Below, in pieces: positions 1-6,561 of a stretch of 9,546 bases of DNA. The DNA is from an uncultured bacterium (lineage in GTDB: Bacteria; Patescibacteriota; Minisyncoccia; Phycocordibacterales; UBA9973). Every line of letters begins with the position of its first letter. The first letter of the stretch is position 1. Location of the stretch: NCBI GenBank assembly GCA_903891365.1, contig CAITEG010000034.1, positions 1 to 9,546 on the forward strand, written 5' to 3'. The notes beneath the pieces were generated by a model. That model was not told where the DNA came from and made no database searches. It saw only the letters and a program-made list of their open reading frames with translations. The translations under genes and the position numbers were made by a program.

Positions 1-1152
1 TATTTAAAATATAAAGAAGTAGAAAGGATGCAATCTAGACTAATACTTAATGGGTCTTTCTTAATGTTTTTCTTGATTATTTTATTTAATTTTGTTCTAC
101 CAAACTTTTTTAATAATTCAATGTATGTTCCTTACTCTGCTGTTTTTGTCATTCCATTTTTGATTTTGACCTGCTATTCTATCATTCAATACCATCTATT
201 CAGTGTTAAGGTTATTGCAACAGAGTTGATAACCTTTATCTTGTGGATTTTTATATTAATTCGAGCCTTAATGGCCATAACAATTCAAGAAAGAATTATA
301 AATGGTATTTTGTTCATCATTGTTGTAACTGTTGGCTCTCTTCTTATTAAGAGTGTAAGAGAGGAAGTAAAGCAAAGAGAAAAGTTAGAGATCCTTGATA
401 AGGAGCTTGAGAAGTCAAACAGTGACTTAGGTAAAGCCAATGAGAAGCTCAAGAGTCTGGATAAACTCAAGACTGAGTTCGTATCACTTGCCTCGCATCA
501 GCTTCGCAGTCCTTTAACTGCTATTAAGGGTTATGCTTCTATGCTTATCGATGGTGACTATGGAGATATCGGAAGTGAAGCCAAGGAGGCTATCGATCGT
601 ATGTACCAATCAAGTAAGAATCTTACTATCGTTGTTGAAGACTTGCTCAACGTCACAAAGATAGAGTCAGGGGGTATGAAGTTTGAAATGGCTCCATTTG
701 ATTTGTCTCAAGTAGCAGAAGATGAAGCAAAAGATTTTACCATGGTCATAGAAAAGAAAGGCCTTAAATTAAGTTTTGAGAAGGACGACAGTAAACTCTG
801 TATGGTAAATGGAGATAAAGAAAAGATAAGACAGATAATAATAAACTTCGTTGATAATTCTGTTAAGTATACAAAAGAAGGCAGTATAGATATATCAGTC
901 AGGAATAAGAATAGTAAAGTTATCTTCTGTGTGAAAGATACGGGTATGGGTATGACAGAAGAGATCAAAGAAAGTCTCTTCCAAAAGTTTGCCCGTGGAG
1001 ATGGAGCTCGTATGAATGCTACTGGTACAGGACTGGGCTTATACTTAGCCAAACAGATATCAGAGGCACATAAAGGCCGCGTTTGGGTAGAATCAGATGG
1101 ACCAGAGAAAGGCTCAACCTTCTACTTGGAACTTGATGCAATAAAAAATTAA
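1..1152 (+). CDS. Membrane sensor histidine kinase (5' end outside window)
   Basis: This is the membrane sensor of a two-component system: it autophosphorylates on His and passes the phosphate to a response regulator not seen here. Numbering from the in-window ATG at 28, about four hydrophobic helices (roughly residues 9-27, 35-53, 65-82, 91-107) precede a charged coiled coil (about 108-147). The HisKA H-box has SHQLRSPL with phospho-acceptor H157. The HATPase domain has an N-box (DNS at 276-278), G1 box (DTGMG, D304) and G2 box (GTGLGL, 333-338). The reading frame is open from base 1 through the ATG, encoding YLKYKEVER, and kinases of this type usually carry further N-terminal membrane helices. 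I therefore treat the ATG at 28 as internal and the gene as 5'-partial. The AAAGG before that ATG is too close to act as a ribosome binding site. It ends in TAA just before a strong terminator. Signal and partner are unknown. Confidence 0.93.
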   Translation, partial: YLKYKEVERMQSRLILNGSFLMFFLIILFNFVLPNFFNNSMYVPYSAVFVIPFLILTCYSIIQYHLFSVKVIATELITFILWIFILIRALMAITIQERIINGILFIIVVTVGSLLIKSVREEVKQREKLEILDKELEKSNSDLGKANEKLKSLDKLKTEFVSLASHQLRSPLTAIKGYASMLIDGDYGDIGSEAKEAIDRMYQSSKNLTIVVEDLLNVTKIESGGMKFEMAPFDLSQVAEDEAKDFTMVIEKKGLKLSFEKDDSKLCMVNGDKEKIRQIIINFVDNSVKYTKEGSIDISVRNKNSKVIFCVKDTGMGMTEEIKESLFQKFARGDGARMNATGTGLGLYLAKQISEAHKGRVWVESDGPEKGSTFYLELDAIKN

Positions 1153-1153
1153 T

Positions 1154-1192
1154 AAAATAAAATGACTAGGCAAGACCTAGTCATTTTATTTT
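1154..1192. terminator. Bidirectional intrinsic terminator between histidine kinase and cysS
   Basis: A 17-bp perfect inverted repeat (1154-1170 pairing with 1176-1192) encloses a 5-nt loop. The inner 10 bp (AATGACTAGG / CCTAGTCATT) form the stable part and the outer part is A/T only, giving a U-rich tail on both strands. It sits between convergent genes and its right edge overlaps the first two bases of the cysS stop codon (1191-1193), so it can end transcription from both sides. Confidence 0.92.
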
Positions 1193-2573
1193 AAATTTTT
1201 ATTATTTCATATTCTCTATCTTTATCTTTTGCTTCGTATCCAAGATCTTTAATCTTATCTCTTAGTTCGTCACTTTTAGCCCAGTTTTTATTATTCCTAG
1301 CTTCTAGGCGCTCTTTAGCGAGAGCTTCTACTTCTTCGGGAATAGAATCTTCTTTCAGATTATCTAGTCCAAGTCCTAGAACTTTATCAAAGTCTAGTAT
1401 TGTCGCAAGCTTATCTTCATTGGATATTCCATATTTGAATACTTCTCCGACGACAGCCATGGCTTTGGACATATTGAGGTCGTCATTGATACTTTCCATG
1501 AATCTTTCTTTGAGTTCACCATTCACTTCACCTATGTCTTTACCTAAGCCTCTAACTCTATTTACCAAGTTCGTATAGCCATTGATTGCGGCACCTATTA
1601 TCTCATCATTCCACTCCATTTGTTTTCTGTAGTGGACAGAGTAGGTAGCATAGCGATAGACAAGAGGATTGATATTCTTATCTATGAATTCACTTTTGAT
1701 AGTCAGAAAGTTGCCAGTACTCTTGGCCATTTTCTCTCCATCTTTAAGATTTAAGAATTCTCCATGCATCCAGTAGTTTACCCAAGGAGTTTTGCCTGTA
1801 TAAGCTTCACTTTGAGCCAGCTCATTGGTATGGTGGAGATTTATAAAATCCACTGCACCAGCATGTATATCAAAATGATCTCCCAAGTATTTGATACTCA
1901 TAGCCGAGCATTCTATATGCCAGCCTGGGAATCCTACACCCCAAGGACTTTCCCACTCCATCTGTCTTTTTGTATTTGAAGGGGAGAACTTCCACAAAGC
2001 AAAGTCTGTCGGATTTTTCTTTTCAGTATTTACTTCCACTCTAGCACCTTCTTTAAGAGCTTCGAGGTTTTGATGTGAGAGCTTGGAATAGTCGGCGACT
2101 TTTTCAGTGTCAAAATATATACCATCACTTGTCTTGTAAGTGAAGCCTTTTTCTTCAAGCACCTTTATCATTTCTATCTGTTCTTTTATATTGTCAGTTG
2201 CTTTGCAGAAGATTTCTGGGTAAATGATATTAAGACTGGTTAAATCTTCTTTAAACTTATCAGTATAAAACAGAGCTATCTCATAAGCACTTTTATTTTC
2301 TTTCTTTGACTCACTTTCCATTTTATCTTCACCCATGTCTCTATCACCAGTTAAGTGTCCGACATCCGTGATATTCATAACATGCTTTACCTTGTAGTCG
2401 TTGTAGTTTAAAACACGCTTAAGCACATCTTCAAAAATATAAGTTCGAAGGTTACCAACGTGAGCATAGTTGTAGACCGTCGGGCCACAAGTATATAAGC
2501 CAACCTGGCCATCTACGATTGGCTTGAATTCTTCTTTCTCACGGGTGAGTGTATTGTATATTTTTAGAGCCAT
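1191..2573 (-). CDS. cysS: Cysteine--tRNA ligase (CysRS)
   Basis: This cytoplasmic class I synthetase attaches cysteine to tRNA-Cys using ATP. At 460 aa it is the usual full length. The N-terminal CGPTVYNYAHVGN holds the HIGH-type motif (HVGN, 38-41). The four expected zinc/cysteine-site ligands are present: C29, C222 in GWHIECSAMS, H247 and E251, with the same 25- and 4-residue spacing as in E. coli CysRS. The KMSKS loop reads KMAKS (281-285). The motif usually written HGGGxDLxFPHHENE is changed here to HAGAVDFINLHHTNE, keeping both His and the Glu. The C-terminal part has the DALR-type helical region and a terminal ARNNKNWAKSDELRDKI stretch typical of the family. ATG at 2573 overlaps the end of the upstream CorA-like gene by 10 nt, so translation is probably coupled. 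There is no Shine-Dalgarno sequence. The gene ends inside the bidirectional terminator. Confidence 0.98.
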   Translation of the reverse strand: MALKIYNTLTREKEEFKPIVDGQVGLYTCGPTVYNYAHVGNLRTYIFEDVLKRVLNYNDYKVKHVMNITDVGHLTGDRDMGEDKMESESKKENKSAYEIALFYTDKFKEDLTSLNIIYPEIFCKATDNIKEQIEMIKVLEEKGFTYKTSDGIYFDTEKVADYSKLSHQNLEALKEGARVEVNTEKKNPTDFALWKFSPSNTKRQMEWESPWGVGFPGWHIECSAMSIKYLGDHFDIHAGAVDFINLHHTNELAQSEAYTGKTPWVNYWMHGEFLNLKDGEKMAKSTGNFLTIKSEFIDKNINPLVYRYATYSVHYRKQMEWNDEIIGAAINGYTNLVNRVRGLGKDIGEVNGELKERFMESINDDLNMSKAMAVVGEVFKYGISNEDKLATILDFDKVLGLGLDNLKEDSIPEEVEALAKERLEARNNKNWAKSDELRDKIKDLGYEAKDKDREYEIIKI

Positions 2574-3058
2574 ATAGCTATGATTGTTGAAATGATTAAT
2601 AATATTATAAAAATAGTTAACTTCTTTATCTTTTTCTTATTCTTTTCAAGTTTTAATTTTAACTTTCTTACTTGATTATCGTATGATAGTAATTCCTTTT
2701 CTCTATTCTTGAATAAATTTTTCAACAGATGGGCAAATAATATTTTGTTGCTATTTATTTGCTCTATTGAGACCATATCTATCTCAAGCTCTTTAGAGAA
2801 GGTTGTAAATGCTGGCATATGATCCTGATGGATACTAAGGACGAAACGGTCACAGACGACGAAGGTTATCTTGTTCTCTATCGAAGCATAGATAAAGTCG
2901 TAATTCATCTCAAACTTGTCTTCCTTCTCTTTACTGCAAAGCCTCTCTTTAATATTGAGGGGCACAGGGTACTTCTCTATGATATACTCAATCTCTTCAT
3001 CTGTGGGTGCCTCTAGATCAACCCAGTTGAGCTCTTTATGATTGTACTTTGATATCAT
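2564..3058 (-). CDS. CorA-like N-terminal domain protein with a single C-terminal membrane helix
   Basis: The start at 3058 gives 164 aa. The N-terminus (NWVDLEAPTDEEIEYIIEKY) and the following alpha/beta stretch up to about residue 95 resemble the cytoplasmic domain of CorA-type Mg2+ transporters as found in Patescibacteria. A Lys/Glu-rich helix (about 112-146) likely forms a coiled coil and is followed by one hydrophobic helix (about 146-164) ending ...IIAIWL. Full CorA proteins are about 300 aa with two membrane helices and a GMN loop; here the second helix and GMN are absent, so transport by itself is unlikely. The frame stays open to an ATG at 3133 (189 aa), but that start lies inside a hairpin and upstream of a good promoter, so I chose the internal ATG. 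The stop overlaps the cysS start by 10 nt, making these two genes one unit. Function is unknown; the CorA link is recognised from sequence style only. Confidence 0.8.
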   Translation of the reverse strand: MISKYNHKELNWVDLEAPTDEEIEYIIEKYPVPLNIKERLCSKEKEDKFEMNYDFIYASIENKITFVVCDRFVLSIHQDHMPAFTTFSKELEIDMVSIEQINSNKILFAHLLKNLFKNREKELLSYDNQVRKLKLKLEKNKKKIKKLTIFIILLIISTIIAIWL

Positions 3059-3067
3059 ATAGATTTT

Positions 3068-3095
3068 ATTATACCTTTTACTGCCAATATTACAA
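3068..3095 (-). promoter_or_regulatory. Promoter of the CorA-like/cysS unit, short leader
   Basis: On the minus strand a consensus -10 TATAAT (3068-3073) is preceded, after 16 nt, by TTGTAA (3090-3095, 4 of 6 to TTGACA). Only 9 nt separate the -10 from the ATG at 3058, so the transcript would begin about 2-3 nt before the start codon. This supports the 3058 start and a nearly leaderless mRNA. Confidence 0.65.
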
Positions 3096-3123
3096 AACAA
3101 ATAATTGATGTCGTTTGCCCCTT

Positions 3124-3170
3124 GACCCCACACCTACTTTGCTCAATAAAATCAAAATAGGTGTGGGGTC
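3124..3170. repeat. GC-rich perfect hairpin in the divergent intergenic region
   Basis: GACCCCACACCTA (3124-3136) pairs perfectly with TAGGTGTGGGGTC (3158-3170). After one mismatch, TTTG pairs with CAAA, leaving an 11-nt loop (3142-3152). The stem is far richer in G+C than its surroundings. Read on the plus strand it is followed by TTGCATTTTT, a weak interrupted T-run, so it could act as a terminator, but no plus-strand gene lies directly upstream. Alternatives are a REP-like dispersed palindrome or a protein-binding site between the two divergent promoters. Confidence 0.7.
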
Positions 3171-3212
3171 TTGCATTTTTGCCAACTTTTGTGTATTATG
3201 AGTCCTGTAGAA

Positions 3213-3239
3213 ACCTATGTATATAGGTCTTTCTATAAT
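3213..3239 (+). promoter_or_regulatory. rplU promoter with an inverted repeat upstream of the -10
   Basis: A consensus -10 TATAAT (3234-3239) lies 11 nt before the rplU ATG, implying a leader of about 5 nt. No good -35 is visible at the expected place. Instead ACCTAT-GTAT-ATAGGT (3213-3228) forms a 6-bp-arm inverted repeat exactly where RNA polymerase would bind between -35 and -10. It is a candidate operator, which would fit a promoter with a weak -35, but chance cannot be excluded in AT-rich DNA. Confidence 0.5.
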
Positions 3240-3250
3240 ATACAAAATAT

Positions 3251-3613
3251 ATGGCTACAGCTAAAAAAACAACAAAAAAGGAAGTAGAAGGTAGTAAGGA
3301 ATTCGCCGTTATTTTTACAGGCGGAAAACAGTACAAAGTTGCTGTCGGAGACGTCCTTAAGATAGAAAAGCTAGATGGAGAGTTTACCGCAGGCGACAAA
3401 ATCGTCTTTGATAAGGTCTTACTAGTAGACAATGGAGTAGATACAACTATCGGAAATCCTTATATCGCAGGAGCAAAGGTAGAGTCACTCTTCCAGAAAG
3501 CCGGTAAGCGTCCTACAGTCACAGTAGTTAAGTACAAGCAAAAGAGTAGATACTTGAAGAAGAACGGACACAGACAGCCATACGTTGAAGTTAAAATCTC
3601 AGCAATCAAATAA
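3251..3613 (+). CDS. rplU: 50S ribosomal protein bL21
   Basis: bL21 binds 23S rRNA in the large ribosomal subunit. The 120-aa product has the family's beta-barrel start (FAVIFTGGKQYKVAVGD, about 18-34) and the C-terminal signature KYKQKSRYLKKNGHRQPYVEV (about 94-114). Family members are usually near 103 aa; the extra length is a Lys/Thr-rich N-terminal tail of about 16 residues (MATAKKTTKKEVEGSK), probably disordered and RNA-contacting. The ATG at 3251 is the only sensible start and has no Shine-Dalgarno sequence; a TATAAT lies 11 nt upstream. In many bacteria rplU is followed directly by rpmA (bL27); here a strong terminator follows 16 nt after the stop, so the gene is transcribed alone. Confidence 0.97.
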   Translation: MATAKKTTKKEVEGSKEFAVIFTGGKQYKVAVGDVLKIEKLDGEFTAGDKIVFDKVLLVDNGVDTTIGNPYIAGAKVESLFQKAGKRPTVTVVKYKQKSRYLKKNGHRQPYVEVKISAIK

Positions 3614-3629
3614 ACTAAAATATTATCAC

Positions 3630-3666
3630 AAACCAGCCCCAAGAAATTGGGGCTGGTTTTCTATTT
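3630..3666 (+). terminator. Intrinsic terminator of rplU
   Basis: A 13-bp perfect stem (3630-3642, AAACCAGCCCCAA, pairing with 3647-3659) is closed by a GAAA tetraloop and followed by TTTTCTATTT. GC-rich stem plus T-run immediately downstream of rplU is a textbook Rho-independent terminator on the plus strand. Confidence 0.93.
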
Positions 3667-3752
3667 GACTAAAACCCTTGAAAGTTGTAATCTGAAGAAA
3701 AAATAAATAAATTTAACTAATATATTTAAATTCTCTTTAAAAAATCAAGCTA

Positions 3753-4430
3753 ATGAAAAACAAAGTATTTTTGTCTTTTTTGCTAGTGGTAATTTCACTG
3801 GTGAATCTTTTTGCTCAAGAGGAGCAACGTTCAGAGAAGTATGAATTATCGAAAGATAAATCAACTGTGACTGTCTCGCATTTAAAAACTACAATTGAGA
3901 ATTTTAAGAGTCTCAATGTAGACAAAAGATCTCAGTATTATCTGAGTAGTACGAATGACAGTATCTTGCCAAAACTTTTTACCAACTTAAATGGTATATA
4001 CCTGCTCCCGGACTCTATAACTCATCCATGGAGTGAATTGTTTATTGATACAAAAGTGATTCAAAGACAACTAGAAATCCGTTATGGAGCTGAAGTTGTC
4101 TATACAGAGAGAGAACCAACTGTATTTGTATCAGCTACTTGGAAAAAGGGAGGACTGTTTTACTTATTTTTAGGAATAATTATAGCAATTTGGATGTTTT
4201 TTAGTAAAGAAAGAGAGATCTTTGGGTATATTTGTCTTTTTTCTCTTATTACTCTTATCTTTCTTTATATAATAATTTTTAATTCAATCAAAATGACAGT
4301 TTTTGATTACTACTTTAAAATATTTATTATATTTTTACCTGCCATAATCATTTCTTCTTTTAAAAAAACTAAAAAAACTGAACACAAGTTTGATGTCATG
4401 ACAACTAAGTTTGGACCGATAAAACATTAG
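3753..4430 (+). CDS. Unrecognised exported/membrane protein with signal peptide and three C-terminal membrane helices
   Basis: I do not recognise this 225-aa protein. It starts with a clear Sec-type signal peptide (MKNKVFLSFLLVVISLVNLFA, probable cleavage before Q22). A polar region of about 110 residues (22-132) would lie outside the membrane. Three hydrophobic helices follow (about 134-150, 156-177, 184-202), then a Lys-rich cytoplasmic-looking tail (FKKTKKTEHK). There is no cysteine-based or catalytic motif that I can see in the extracytoplasmic part. The LFAQ end of the signal is reminiscent of Bacteroidetes signal peptides, a weak hint only. The ATG at 3753 has no Shine-Dalgarno sequence and no convincing promoter. 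It is a single gene between the rplU terminator and a terminator facing recR, and uses TAG where every other complete gene here uses TAA. It is real by its coherent topology and clean boundaries; function is unknown. Confidence 0.8.
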   Translation: MKNKVFLSFLLVVISLVNLFAQEEQRSEKYELSKDKSTVTVSHLKTTIENFKSLNVDKRSQYYLSSTNDSILPKLFTNLNGIYLLPDSITHPWSELFIDTKVIQRQLEIRYGAEVVYTEREPTVFVSATWKKGGLFYLFLGIIIAIWMFFSKEREIFGYICLFSLITLIFLYIIIFNSIKMTVFDYYFKIFIIFLPAIIISSFKKTKKTEHKFDVMTTKFGPIKH

Positions 4431-4432
4431 AA

Positions 4433-4463
4433 AAAAGCGCTGACTTCTTTGGTTGGCGCTTTT
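4433..4463. terminator. Terminator between the exported-protein gene and recR
   Basis: AAAAGCGC (4433-4440) pairs with GCGCTTTT (4456-4463). On the plus strand the stem extends inward through U-G, G-U, A-U, C-G and U-G pairs to a 5-nt loop. On the minus strand the inner part pairs less well, but the stem is followed by a run of six T. It sits between convergent genes, starting 3 nt after one stop and ending 1 nt before the recR stop, and probably works in both directions. Confidence 0.82.
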
Positions 4464-4464
4464 C

Positions 4465-5079
4465 TTATGCTCTATTTCGTAATGCGTTCTTGATAGTTTC
4501 AGAGTCAGAGTATTCAAGCTCGGTACCGGTGGAAAGTCCACGACCGAGGGAGACGATGTTTAATTTATATTTTTCTTGAAGGGGGATTAGGAGCTCTCTT
4601 AAATACATATCAGTGTGTTCGCCTTGAGGGTTGAGAGATAGAGCGATAATAACTTCTTTTAGGCCAGATTCTTTGTATTGGAGCTCAATATTTCGTAATA
4701 ATTCATTAGTTCGGACATAATTCGGGGTATCCTTAGATACTATTGGCACCAAACCTCCTAGTATAAAGTATTTTCCATTATAATTCTTACTTCTTTTTAT
4801 ATTCTCATAGTCGGCATCTTTTTCTACAATCAGAAGGGAAGTCTTGTCTGTTTTTGGGTTGCTACAATTATCGCAAAGTTGATCTTGCATTGATTGAAAG
4901 AAAAGGAAACAGGAAGGACACTGGTGGATAGTATTTTTCAAATCAAGAATTTTATCTCCGAGTTCTTTTACATATACTGGATTCTTGTGAAGCAAGAAAT
5001 ATACAAAACGCTTGGCTTGGCGTTCACCAATCCCTGGAAATTCTTTGAAATATTCTGTTAATTTATCTATTGGATTCAT
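4465..5079 (-). CDS. recR: Recombination mediator protein RecR
   Basis: RecR, usually with RecO or RecF, helps load RecA onto single-stranded gaps. The 204 aa match the family length and domain order: helix-hairpin-helix (EFPGIGERQAKRF, about 13-25), a four-cysteine zinc finger (C54, C57, C69, C72) and a Toprim domain starting at LLIVEKDAD (82-90), with the conserved YFILGGLVPI (104-113) and the closing GRGLSTGTELEYSDSETI. The segment usually reading NPTVEGEAT is SLNPQGEHT here, so one expected acidic residue is Gln (Q152) while E154 remains. The ATG at 5079 is 2 nt after the dnaB stop, so the gene is co-transcribed and probably translationally coupled with dnaB. recR is often found next to dnaX or ybaB instead. 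There is no Shine-Dalgarno sequence. Confidence 0.97.
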   Translation of the reverse strand: MNPIDKLTEYFKEFPGIGERQAKRFVYFLLHKNPVYVKELGDKILDLKNTIHQCPSCFLFFQSMQDQLCDNCSNPKTDKTSLLIVEKDADYENIKRSKNYNGKYFILGGLVPIVSKDTPNYVRTNELLRNIELQYKESGLKEVIIALSLNPQGEHTDMYLRELLIPLQEKYKLNIVSLGRGLSTGTELEYSDSETIKNALRNRA

Positions 5080-5081
5080 AT

Positions 5082-6470
5082 TTAGAATTGATCTATGGAT
5101 GTACCAGTAGAACTTGGGGCAAAGTTGTTCATACCTGACTTGTCGATAGATACGAATGTCGTAGTCTTCTCGTCGAAGTATAAGTCCACCTTACCGACTG
5201 GGCCATTTCTGTGCTTTTCTATAAGTATCTCAGCGATATTTGTTTTTTCACTTTCATCCTTACCCTTATCTTCTCTGTGTATGAACATCACGATGTCGGC
5301 ATCCTGCTCGATAGAACCTGAGTCACGAAGGTCAGAGAGTCTTGGACGTCCACCACGTGATTCAACTGCACGAGAAAGCTGTGAGAGAGCGATAACTGGC
5401 ACATCAAACTCTTTAGCGAGAGCTTTAAGAGAGCGTGATATTTCAGTCACTTGGTTCACCATATTGTCGTAGTTCTTAGAAGTAGACATCAGCTGTAAGT
5501 AGTCAACTATTATGAGCCCTATACCATGCTCAGCTCTTATACGACGGCAGACAGAGCGCATACGCACGATAGAGTTACCAGCCATATCATCTACGAAGAT
5601 AGGAGCCTTAGAAAGACTATCGAGAGAGTCGCGAATCTTAGCGAACTCACTTTCAGCAGAAAGGTTACCAGTACGGAGGTTCCAAGCATTCACGCGTGAC
5701 TGAGCGGCCAGCATTCTGTCTACGAGTTGTTGCGTACTCATTTCAAGAGAGAAGATGACAGTAGGAGTCCCGTGGTTGAGCGCAGCTTGGCGAGCGATAT
5801 CTAGAGCAAGAGTAGTCTTACCCATAGAAGGTCGCGCTGCGAGGATGATGAGGTCTGACTTCTGAAGACCGGAGAGGTACTGATCGAGGTCATGGAAGCC
5901 AGTAGGTACTCCACGAAGCTCCCCCTTACTCTCGTGTAATTTCTCTAGTCTCTCCCATGCTTCAGGCAAACTATCTTTAAGAGAAGTGAAGGCATGACCA
6001 GACATATTTCCATTGATACCCATCATTCTTTTTTCCGCTTGATCAAGAATTTCAAAAACATCTTCGACATCTTCCTGAAAACCGAGTTCAGAAATATCTG
6101 AGCCAGCATCGATAATCTTTCGAAGTAAATGTTTTTTATTTACGATATCAGCATAATATTTAATATTTGTAGAAGCGGGCACGGCATTGGTAAGCTCAGT
6201 CAGATAGACGTTCCCACCGATAGAGTCTATCAATCCTTTTTCTGTAAGTTTATGAGACACAGAGAGAAGGTCAATCGGATCGCCCTTAGAAGAAAGTTCA
6301 AGCATTATCTTGTAGATAGAAGCATGCTTTGAAACGTAGAAAGATTTTTCATTGATGACATCGTTGATCTCATGTATAGCAGAAGGACGAAGCATGATGG
6401 ATCCGAGGACTGCTTTTTCAGAATCTATGTTCTGAGGTGGTATGCGAATGTTTGATTTTTTATCTGCCAT
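5082..6470 (-). CDS. dnaB: Replicative DNA helicase DnaB
   Basis: DnaB is the hexameric 5'-3' helicase that unwinds the replication fork. The product (462 aa from 6470) is a normal full-length member. The N-terminal domain includes PPQNIDSEKAVLGSIML; after the linker comes the RecA-like motor with Walker A ARPSMGKTT (about 212-220), FSLEM (about 240-244), Walker B IIVDYLQL (about 320-327) and the SQLSRAVESR and DLRDSGSIEQDAD motifs. No intein is inserted. The frame also has an ATG at 6479, three codons upstream, but that ATG overlaps an extended -10 hexamer (TGATACAAT); I therefore prefer the ATG at 6470, which would sit at the expected transcription start. recR follows after 2 nt as the second gene of the unit. 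Confidence 0.95.
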   Translation of the reverse strand: MADKKSNIRIPPQNIDSEKAVLGSIMLRPSAIHEINDVINEKSFYVSKHASIYKIMLELSSKGDPIDLLSVSHKLTEKGLIDSIGGNVYLTELTNAVPASTNIKYYADIVNKKHLLRKIIDAGSDISELGFQEDVEDVFEILDQAEKRMMGINGNMSGHAFTSLKDSLPEAWERLEKLHESKGELRGVPTGFHDLDQYLSGLQKSDLIILAARPSMGKTTLALDIARQAALNHGTPTVIFSLEMSTQQLVDRMLAAQSRVNAWNLRTGNLSAESEFAKIRDSLDSLSKAPIFVDDMAGNSIVRMRSVCRRIRAEHGIGLIIVDYLQLMSTSKNYDNMVNQVTEISRSLKALAKEFDVPVIALSQLSRAVESRGGRPRLSDLRDSGSIEQDADIVMFIHREDKGKDESEKTNIAEILIEKHRNGPVGKVDLYFDEKTTTFVSIDKSGMNNFAPSSTGTSIDQF

Positions 6471-6477
6471 AGAGTTC

Positions 6478-6505
6478 ATTGTATCAGCTGGGATTAATAC
6501 AGCAA
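6478..6505 (-). promoter_or_regulatory. dnaB promoter, apparently leaderless
   Basis: On the minus strand TACAAT (6478-6483, 5 of 6 to consensus) is preceded by TG in the extended -10 position and, after a 16-nt spacer, by TTGCTG (6500-6505). Seven nt separate the -10 from the ATG at 6470, so transcription would start at or within a base or so of the start codon. Confidence 0.55.
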
Positions 6506-6561
6506 TAGTGACTTTTAGGATAAGCCTGTGTGTAATATGTGCAAAACTTTTGTTTTTTTGA

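Noticed and set aside
708..1052. 114-aa minus-strand open frame inside the histidine kinase
   Set aside because: It is a low-complexity Ser/Leu/Phe-rich shadow lying wholly within a well-supported kinase domain. The same applies to the other antisense frames inside cysS, rplU, dnaB, trpS and aspS.
3059..3133. Longer start (ATG at 3133) for the CorA-like protein
   Set aside because: The extra 25 residues begin inside the GC-rich hairpin and lie upstream of a consensus -10; the CorA-like similarity starts after the internal Met.
5082..6470. Possible intein in dnaB, a common intein site
   Set aside because: The helicase is of normal length and its motifs are contiguous.
6480..6501. TGTAT...ATACA inverted repeat spanning the dnaB promoter
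   Set aside because: Only 5-bp arms with a 12-nt spacer and no extension; likely chance.
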